Source: JBBDNV01 sp040877415 (GTDB lineage Bacteria; Planctomycetota; Planctomycetia; Pirellulales; PALSA-1355). From it: a DNA stretch of 11,403 nucleotides. The stretch spans positions 1-11,403 of the forward strand of contig JBBDNV010000187.1 in NCBI GenBank assembly GCA_040877415.1, read 5' to 3'. The position numbers and the translations under genes are program-made. Every line of letters begins with the position of its first letter. Positions within the stretch are counted from its first letter, which is position 1. Below, in pieces: positions 6,500-11,403 of the stretch. Below the pieces are notes generated by a model. That model had not been told where the DNA came from, ran no database searches, and saw only the letters and a list, made by a program, of their open reading frames with translations.

Positions 6500-8270
6500 C
6501 GGACGTTGCTCCCGACTCGAGCATCGAAGTATCGCCTTCCGGCAATCCCAGCTCGCGCGCCTTGAGCAATCGGCGCATGATCTTGCCGCTGCGGGTTCGC
6601 GGCAGCGTCTCGACAAACTGGATTTCCTTGGGCGCAATCGCCGCGCCGAGGCGCACTCGTGCGAATCCCAACAGTTCTCGCCTTAGTGCATCCGTCGGCT
6701 CGTAGCCATCGTGCAGCGAAAGAAACGCTTTGATCACTTCCCCGGCCACCGGGTCCGGCTTGCCGATCACGCCGGCTTCAGCCACGGCCGGGTGTTCCAT
6801 GAATGTACTCTCGACTTCAAATGGCCCGACGAGGTGACCCGACGTCTTGATTACGTCGTCCTTTCGTCCCACGAACCAAAAGTAGCCGTCGGAATCGCGG
6901 CGGGCCAGGTCGCCCGTCAGGTAATAACCGCCCGCAAAACACTTCTCGTACCGCTCGGGCGCGTTCCAATACGCGCGAAACATCGACGGCCAACCAGGTC
7001 GCAGCGCCAGCTCTCCCTCGACGTTCGGCTCGTCGATCACCTCGACGCGACCCTTGTCGCCGGCTCTGACAATTGCGGCTTCGATGCCGGGCAGCGGGCG
7101 CCCCATCGAACCGGGGCGAATCTCCATGCTCGCGTAATTGGCGATCATGATCCCACCGGTCTCGGTCTGCCACCAGTTGTCGTGAAACGGCAACCCGAGC
7201 GCCTCGTGCCCCCAGACGACCGCCTCCGGATTCAACGGCTCGCCAACGCTGGCCAGGAATCGCAACGCGGAAAGGTCGTACTTGCGAGCCACGTCGGCGC
7301 CGACCTTCATCAGTACCCGGATGGCCGTGGGCGCCGTGTACCAAACGGTAACGTGTTGTTCTTCGAGCAAGCGATACCAGCGATCGGCGTCAAAATCTCC
7401 TTCGTCGACGATGCTCGTCACGCCGCCTGTCAACGGAGCAATGATGCCGTACGACGTGCCGGTGACCCAGCCCGGATCGGCCGTGCACCAAAAGATATCC
7501 TCGGGATGCAAATCCAACGCCAGCTTGCCGGTCGTATGATGCGCGACGACCGCCTGATGGACGTGAACCGCGCCTTTGGGCGTTCCCGTCGTGCCGCTGG
7601 TAAAGTGCAGCAAAGCCGGAAGCTCGGGATCGGTCGGACCGATTGCAAAGCGATCGAGCGCGGCATCCATCAGCCTGTTATAGTCCAACGTGCCGGCAAG
7701 ATCCGTCGGTCGCCGATCATCGCCGATGACGATGATGTGCTTAAGCGAGGGCAGACTGTCGCGGATCGGCGCCACTTTGCGCCGATAGAGCGATTCGGTC
7801 GTGACCAGCACCGCGGCTTCACCGATCGCCAGGCGAGCCTTGATCGGCTCGGGTCCGAACGCGGAAAACAACAGCGACAGGATGCCGCGGTTTTTCCAGG
7901 TTCCAAGCGCCGTCACGTAAAGTTCCGGGACGCGCCCCAGCAGCAGATAGACGCGCTCCCCTGGGTCGACTCCCAACCGCGCCAGTACGTTGGCAAAACG
8001 GTTGGACAACCTCCCGAGCTGCCCGAAAGTGAAATCGTGGACATCGCCGCCCTTGCCAATCCAGCGGATGGCCGGCTTGTCACACAACGCCCCGGCCGCA
8101 TGTCGGTCAACCGCCTCATGCGCAATATTCAGCCCGCGGCCCGCGGGGAGTCCGTCCAGCGCACGCGCTGCCTCGTCCCAGGAAAAGTTCGCGCATGCCG
8201 CATCGTAATCGAGCAGATTGGGCGTGAGCTTGGAATCCCCTCGCGTCTTTCGAATCGGTGTGCAAGGCAT
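6492..8270 (-). CDS. acsA: Acetate-CoA ligase (acetyl-CoA synthetase)
   Basis: A 592-residue member of the AMP-forming acyl-CoA synthetase family, closer in length and build to AcsA of Bacillus than to the longer Acs of enterobacteria. It makes acetyl-CoA from acetate, ATP and CoA through acetyl-AMP. Motifs: TSGTTGTPKGAVH (224-236, nucleotide loop); DNWWQTETGG (364-373), whose second Trp limits the acyl pocket to acetate in known Acs; YLTGDLARRDSDGYFWFVGRKDD (450-472, hinge); and PRTRSGKIMRR near 558-567 with the catalytic, acetylation-target Lys563. The ATG at 8268-8270 with AAAGGAA upstream is chosen; the adjacent TTG adds nothing. It overlaps pdhA by 8 nt, so acetate- and pyruvate-derived acetyl-CoA production are likely co-expressed. 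Propionate is an alternative substrate. Confidence 0.92.
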   Translation of the reverse strand: MPCTPIRKTRGDSKLTPNLLDYDAACANFSWDEAARALDGLPAGRGLNIAHEAVDRHAAGALCDKPAIRWIGKGGDVHDFTFGQLGRLSNRFANVLARLGVDPGERVYLLLGRVPELYVTALGTWKNRGILSLLFSAFGPEPIKARLAIGEAAVLVTTESLYRRKVAPIRDSLPSLKHIIVIGDDRRPTDLAGTLDYNRLMDAALDRFAIGPTDPELPALLHFTSGTTGTPKGAVHVHQAVVAHHTTGKLALDLHPEDIFWCTADPGWVTGTSYGIIAPLTGGVTSIVDEGDFDADRWYRLLEEQHVTVWYTAPTAIRVLMKVGADVARKYDLSALRFLASVGEPLNPEAVVWGHEALGLPFHDNWWQTETGGIMIANYASMEIRPGSMGRPLPGIEAAIVRAGDKGRVEVIDEPNVEGELALRPGWPSMFRAYWNAPERYEKCFAGGYYLTGDLARRDSDGYFWFVGRKDDVIKTSGHLVGPFEVESTFMEHPAVAEAGVIGKPDPVAGEVIKAFLSLHDGYEPTDALRRELLGFARVRLGAAIAPKEIQFVETLPRTRSGKIMRRLLKARELGLPEGDTSMLESGATSDG

Positions 8271-8277
8271 CAATCGG

Positions 8278-8284
8278 TTCCTTT
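8278..8284 (-). promoter_or_regulatory. Ribosome binding site of acsA
   Basis: Minus-strand AAAGGAA lies seven bases before the ATG at 8270. It marks the first core gene of the acetyl-CoA operon. The 100 bp between ybaK and acsA show no clear terminator and no clear promoter, so read-through from ybaK is possible. Confidence 0.55.
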
Positions 8285-8370
8285 AGCCCACGAACCGGCC
8301 GGCCGCCGCGGGCGCGATGCGCGGCGCCAATCCGCCTGGTGATTTACGACGATGGGACGGCAACTCCGGC

Positions 8371-8841
8371 TCAACTCTGCGCGGAGCGGGCGAAACTGGC
8401 CACCAGAGGATGCTCGAACTCATAGTAATCGGCATACTTCATGCGGATGGCTTCGGTGTGCGAGTCGCTTTCAAAAGTGATATATTCGTCTTCGGTCAAC
8501 GACTTGTCCACAATCGTCTTGGCGCCGTAGTGTGCCCCAAAAGGAGGCAAGACGCCGAACTCGCAATCGGGACACCGCTCGGCAATCTCGACCTCGGTGG
8601 CCAATTCGACCTTCGTCCCGCCCAGGAAAGTGCTCAAGGCCGCAAAATCAATCCTGTGTGTCGCCGGCAGCACGGCCACGATGTAGCTGTAGGCGTGGTC
8701 CGCTCGCAACAGCACCGTCTTGGCCACCTCTCGTCCTGGCGTGTGCAGCACCTGGGCCAGGTGCTGGGCATCGAAGGTCTCAGGATGCTCGACCGCTACG
8801 AACGGCACCTGGCGCCTTTCGAGGAAGTGCTTGATACTCAT
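8371..8841 (-). CDS. YbaK/EbsC-type aminoacyl-tRNA deacylase
   Basis: A 156-residue single-domain protein of the YbaK/ProX/EbsC superfamily. Members hydrolyse mischarged aminoacyl-tRNAs such as Cys-tRNA(Pro) or Ala-tRNA(Pro) in trans, in the cytoplasm. Family marks: GREVAKTVLLRAD (36-48) carrying the conserved lysine; YIVAVLPATHRID; FLGGTKVELATEVE; and the substrate-pocket stretch GVLPPFGAHYGAKTIVDKSL in the C-terminal half. The length fits a free-standing editing domain. The start is ATG at 8839-8841 with AGGAGA upstream. It is divergent from the stress-protein gene and 100 bp upstream of acsA on the same strand, so it could be the first gene of that transcript. Which tRNA it edits cannot be told from sequence alone. 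Confidence 0.85.
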   Translation of the reverse strand: MSIKHFLERRQVPFVAVEHPETFDAQHLAQVLHTPGREVAKTVLLRADHAYSYIVAVLPATHRIDFAALSTFLGGTKVELATEVEIAERCPDCEFGVLPPFGAHYGAKTIVDKSLTEDEYITFESDSHTEAIRMKYADYYEFEHPLVASFARSAQS

Positions 8842-8848
8842 GGCTCAT

Positions 8849-8854
8849 TCTCCT
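8849..8854 (-). promoter_or_regulatory. Ribosome binding site of the YbaK-like gene
   Basis: Minus-strand AGGAGA lies seven bases before the ATG at 8841. It is one of the two clearest Shine-Dalgarno sites in the window and fixes this start. Confidence 0.7.
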
Positions 8855-8883
8855 AAGCAGATATCGACGTCCGTCGCTTGATC

Positions 8884-8902
8884 GCGTGCATCTCGTGCAC
8901 GC
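8884..8902. repeat. Short perfect inverted repeat near the YbaK-like gene
   Basis: GCGTGCA and TGCACGC flank a 5-nt spacer, 43 bases upstream of the start codon. The size and symmetry suit a dimeric repressor site or a 5'-leader hairpin. No regulator is identifiable. Confidence 0.45.
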
Positions 8903-8954
8903 CAACAGTTCGCAGATTCCGTGCCAACGCAAGAATTGCCGCACTGGCTCGACC

Positions 8955-8978
8955 CCGTCTGACGTACTTGCCAGACGG
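8955..8978. repeat. Inverted repeat CCGTCTG/CAGACGG
   Basis: A perfect 7-bp inverted repeat with a 10-nt spacer, followed by TTTC on the plus strand. The T run is too short for a convincing terminator, so an operator or weak hairpin is more likely. Confidence 0.4.
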
Positions 8979-9270
8979 TTTCGCATGAAAGGGGTGTTTG
9001 AAATCGGCACCGCCGGGCCGAGCTATGAAACGCCGCAACCGACGGAACCTCCATGGCTGTGCGAAATCGCTCGGTCTCGTCCCTGATGCTGTTTGATCCC
9101 GCACACACCCCGATCTATCTTCCAGTATATTCGCCGGCGCGACCAACTCATGCGCTCATGCGTTTCGTCGGATTCCCGGTACGTCTAACTGCATTACGGT
9201 ACACAAGCCCGCTTTCCGCACGCTCCACGTGGGACCGGCACCTGGATTGCTCACGCGTACGCTCCAACGC

Positions 9271-9277
9271 GGAGAGG
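9271..9277 (+). promoter_or_regulatory. Ribosome binding site of the stress-protein gene
   Basis: GGAGAGG lies three bases before the ATG at 9281, with the GGAG core six bases before it. It fixes the start here and excludes an in-frame upstream ATG at 9053 that would add 76 residues with no family similarity. Confidence 0.7.
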
Positions 9278-9280
9278 GTC

Positions 9281-10108
9281 ATGATCAAGCGCATTCTAGT
9301 CGGCTTGGGCGGAACGCCCTATACGCCGTTTGCCATTGCGCGTGCCATCGACCTGGCTCAAGAGCATGGCGCGGAATTGACCGGGGTGACGGTGGTCGAT
9401 GTTCGTCGTTTGAAGCGCGTCGGCCCCGTGCCGCTGGGAGCCTCGGCCAGTGCCCGGGAACTTCGCGAGTTTCGCTGCCAGGTCGCCCAGGAGCACGTCG
9501 AGCAGGCCACCGCCCAGTTTGAGACCGCCTGCCACAAGGCGGGCGTGTCTTATTGCGTGCGGCAGGAAGAAGGCAATCCCTTTACCACGATGGCTGCCGA
9601 CGCGCGGTACCACGACCTGATGATCTTCGGACTCAAAAGCCTCTTTGAACACGACGTGGTGCGCGATCCTCACGATGTGCTGGTCAGGCTTGTCGCTGAG
9701 GGCGTGCGGCCGCTGTTGGCCATTTCAACTGACGCGCGACCTGTTCACCGCGTCCTTGTCGCGTACAGCGGCTCCATGGAATCGGCCAAAACCATCAAGT
9801 GGTTTGCGCAACTGCGGCCCTGGCCGGCGGCGAAACTGCGGGTGGTCACGTTCGATCATCCCGTCGAAGAGGCTGAGCAGCTTGTCGGCGATGCCGCCGA
9901 CTACCTGCGCAGACACGGTTTCGAGCCGGAAGAGGCCTATGTTCCTGCTTCGCCCAAGCACGAATTGCTTCCCTACGCGGCCAGTTGGGGAGCCGACTTG
10001 ATCGTCGCCGGCAACAGCGCGAAGACTCTGTTGCTGCGCCACACGTTCGGCGAAACGGCCCTCAATCTGATCACCACCGCAGACCGGCCGCTGTTCCTCG
10101 CTCAATAA
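9281..10108 (+). CDS. Tandem universal stress protein (UspA family)
   Basis: A 275-residue protein with two UspA domains (about 1-150 and 154-275). Such proteins bind ATP or act as dimeric stress regulators in the cytoplasm. Domain 1 opens with MIKRILVGLGGTPYTPFAIARAIDLA, a typical first strand and helix, but its nucleotide-loop region (DLMIFGLKSLFEHD) lacks the glycine motif. Domain 2 opens with HRVLVAYSGSMESAKTIKW and ends with DLIVAGNSAKTLLLRHTFGETALN, close to the G-2x-G-9x-G-S/T nucleotide motif but with Ala for the second Gly and Glu after the last Gly. ATP binding, if any, would be in domain 2. It is divergent from the YbaK-like gene. Specific role unknown. Confidence 0.88.
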   Translation: MIKRILVGLGGTPYTPFAIARAIDLAQEHGAELTGVTVVDVRRLKRVGPVPLGASASARELREFRCQVAQEHVEQATAQFETACHKAGVSYCVRQEEGNPFTTMAADARYHDLMIFGLKSLFEHDVVRDPHDVLVRLVAEGVRPLLAISTDARPVHRVLVAYSGSMESAKTIKWFAQLRPWPAAKLRVVTFDHPVEEAEQLVGDAADYLRRHGFEPEEAYVPASPKHELLPYAASWGADLIVAGNSAKTLLLRHTFGETALNLITTADRPLFLAQ

Positions 10109-10323
10109 CCGCCCATTCGATCATACGGTTTGTGCGATCGGCATAATCGTTCCAGAGAACACCTGCAAGTCGTGTTAGACGCGCCGGTTTTGATTTCCCA
10201 AATACTTTTTTTTGAGAAGAAAGTGCCGCGCCGAAGACGATGCTTTTCAAAGCGGATCAGTCGGGGCAAACCAATTTCGCGCGCCGCCGTCAATTGACCT
10301 GCACCGTTCGCCGACTACCCCCG

Positions 10324-11340
10324 ATGACACCACGACCTCGTTTGCCAAAATGGTTCGCGGCCGTCGGGCAATACGTGCTTTTGGCGTTCGTTGGACTGGC
10401 TTGTTGGGCCGGTTACGCGTCGCCATCAAAGGCGGGCGAGCCGGCGATTCGCACGGACCCGAGCTTGATTAAGTCCTGCGCGTGTGGGAGCCGATGTTCC
10501 TGCCTTTCCGCCTGGGCCAACGACGAGTGTCGGCTGTTGTGCCGCGACGACTGCTATCGACCCAAAACGCTCTTCGCCTGGTCGGGCCAGGAGCGAAACT
10601 ACGTGAACGGGACCCAGGACGAGCCCTTGGTGTCCGACCGCCCCGATTTTACCGAGGCCAGCTCGTGCGTCGGTCTGCGGCGCGTGCAGGTCGAAATGGG
10701 ATACACTTACATCCGCGATAACAACAACGCCACGGTTGGCAGTGCCCACTCGTTTCCAGAGACGTTATTGCGCGTTGGCATGTTCGCGGAGTGGTTCGAG
10801 GCCCGCGTCGCGTGGAACTACGGCATTCACCTCGATCACACGGGCATCGTTTCCAATATTTTCCAAGGTGGCGACGACCTTTACCTGGGTGCAAAGCTCG
10901 CGCTAACGGAGCAGGATGGCTGGCGGCCAGAGATGGCGCTGGTGCCCCAAATGAACGTGCCGACAGGGCCTCCTGAAGTTTCCGACGGAGAAGTCGAGCC
11001 CGGCGTCAACTGGTTGTACGGCTGGGACGTAAACGAGTGGCTTGCGATGGGCGGCAGCACGCAGGTGAATCGCGCCTTGGATGACGCCGACGTGTTCTAC
11101 GCTGAATTTGCCCAGTCGTGGACGTTCAACTACACGCTCACCGAAAAGCTGGGTGCCTACACCGAGTGGTTCGCCTTCTTCCCGGCCGGTTCGGTCGTGG
11201 CCTTGCCCGAGCATTACTTCGACGGCGGGTTCATCTATCTCGCGCACAAGAACGTTCAGTACGATATCCGCGCCGGCGTCGGCCTGAACGACCCGGCCGA
11301 CGATTTTTTCGGGGGCGTCGGGGCGGTTCTGCGGTTCTAG
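10324..11340 (+). CDS. Outer-membrane beta-barrel protein, MetA-pathway/transporter type
   Basis: A 338-residue exported protein. From this ATG there is a standard signal peptide: a basic start (MTPRPRLPKW), the hydrophobic core VGQYVLLAFVGLACWAG, and a likely cut after PSKA. Next comes a cluster of seven cysteines in 26 residues (about 52-77, SCACGSRCSCL through CRDDC). Then follows the family signature LVSDRPDFTEASS and a series of alternating aromatic/polar strands (RRVQVEMGYTYI, DDLYLGAKLAL, YDIRAGVGLN) ending in GAVLRF, a terminal phenylalanine as expected for barrel insertion. I recognise the pattern as the outer-membrane 'phenol degradation MetA / transporter' group, whose substrate is generally unknown. 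An in-frame ATG at 10240 would add 28 residues (366 in total) ahead of the signal and is possible, since neither start has a clear ribosome site. It lies 215 nt after the stress-protein gene on the same strand. Confidence 0.8.
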   Translation: MTPRPRLPKWFAAVGQYVLLAFVGLACWAGYASPSKAGEPAIRTDPSLIKSCACGSRCSCLSAWANDECRLLCRDDCYRPKTLFAWSGQERNYVNGTQDEPLVSDRPDFTEASSCVGLRRVQVEMGYTYIRDNNNATVGSAHSFPETLLRVGMFAEWFEARVAWNYGIHLDHTGIVSNIFQGGDDLYLGAKLALTEQDGWRPEMALVPQMNVPTGPPEVSDGEVEPGVNWLYGWDVNEWLAMGGSTQVNRALDDADVFYAEFAQSWTFNYTLTEKLGAYTEWFAFFPAGSVVALPEHYFDGGFIYLAHKNVQYDIRAGVGLNDPADDFFGGVGAVLRF

Positions 11341-11346
11341 CTAACT

Positions 11347-11377
11347 GGTCGTTGAAAAATGGGACTGGCTCCGAGCA
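11347..11377 (+). repeat. Possible dispersed repeat start at the right edge
   Basis: Just after the barrel-protein stop, GGTCGTTGAAAAATGGGAC and the following CTGGCTCCGAGC resemble a short sequence I associate with scattered intergenic repeats of planctomycete genomes. Only one copy is visible here and the window ends soon after, so this is recognition from memory and not an internal repeat. Confidence 0.3.
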
Positions 11378-11403
11378 CGTCGCGGCGAGACCCGCGAAAA
11401 ACG

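Larger units (their letters stand above)
8842..9280. promoter_or_regulatory. Divergent intergenic region with small palindromes
   Basis: This 439-bp gap between divergent genes has no convincing coding frame. It should hold both promoters, but I could not place a clean -35/-10 pair; TATATT at 9126-9131 has no good -35 partner. Structures seen: GCGTGCA-TCTCG-TGCACGC (8884-8902), CCGTCTG and CAGACGG around a 10-nt spacer (8955-8978), an 8-bp tandem repeat CTCATGCG (9147-9162), the palindrome CCACGTGG (9225-9232) and ACGCTCCA twice (9220 and 9259). These are possible operator or RNA elements, function unknown. Confidence 0.5.

Noticed and set aside
6711..8342. Plus-strand open frame of 543 codons
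   Set aside because: It is an antisense shadow of acsA; the acsA frame carries all the family motifs.
8886..9086. Small open frames on both strands in the divergent gap
   Set aside because: They overlap each other on opposite strands, have no ribosome sites and show no recognisable composition or motif.
9053..9280. Upstream in-frame ATG for the stress protein
   Set aside because: The added residues do not resemble a Usp domain, and GGAGAGG sits right before the ATG at 9281.
10206..10213. Run of eight T after the stress-protein gene as an intrinsic terminator
   Set aside because: No GC-rich stem precedes it; only a weak AT-rich partial palindrome is present.
11380..11397. TCGCGG/CCGCGA hairpin as terminator of the barrel-protein gene
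   Set aside because: It is followed by A residues on the plus strand, so it lacks the T run required in that direction.

Overview
The window looks like bacterial chromosome from a GC-rich, Gram-negative lineage, most likely a planctomycete of the Pirellulales type. This is a judgement from gene content and style, not a database match. The supporting signs are an outer-membrane barrel protein of the 'MetA-pathway/transporter' type common in that phylum, inconsistent Shine-Dalgarno use, extragenic palindromes built on GGTGGGC/GCCCACC, and a right-edge sequence that resembles a dispersed planctomycete repeat.

Layout. Positions 1-54 appear to be the last codons of a plus-strand gene, followed at once by a strong intrinsic terminator (60-102). 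Positions 103-417 hold no gene but contain nested inverted repeats (130-324) that look like a REP/BIME-type element. From 8841 down to 418 runs a minus-strand block in transcription order: a YbaK/EbsC-type aminoacyl-tRNA deacylase; then, after 100 bp, an AcsA-type acetate-CoA ligase, pyruvate dehydrogenase E1-alpha, E1-beta and E2, an acyl carrier protein, a GalT-family nucleotidylyltransferase, a short CBS-MgtE magnesium transporter and a small DUF2784 membrane protein. From acsA to the carrier protein the genes overlap or nearly touch. GalT follows 6 nt later, the transporter after 47 nt and DUF2784 after 8 nt, so one transcript is likely. Divergent from ybaK, across a 439-bp gap with several small inverted and direct repeats, are a tandem universal stress protein and an outer-membrane beta-barrel protein with an unusual cysteine cluster.

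How it fits together. The core block makes acetyl-CoA two ways: from pyruvate (E1/E2) and from free acetate (AcsA). E3 (lipoamide dehydrogenase) is not in the window and must be supplied from elsewhere. The most interesting feature is the stand-alone acyl carrier protein with an intact phosphopantetheine serine, translationally coupled to E2. This links the acetyl-CoA module to an acyl-carrier step of unknown purpose. The GalT-like gene adds a sugar-nucleotide step, and the magnesium transporter may serve the Mg-dependent ThDP and ATP enzymes, though that link is only inferred from position. No tRNA, rRNA, CRISPR array, transposase or phage gene was seen.
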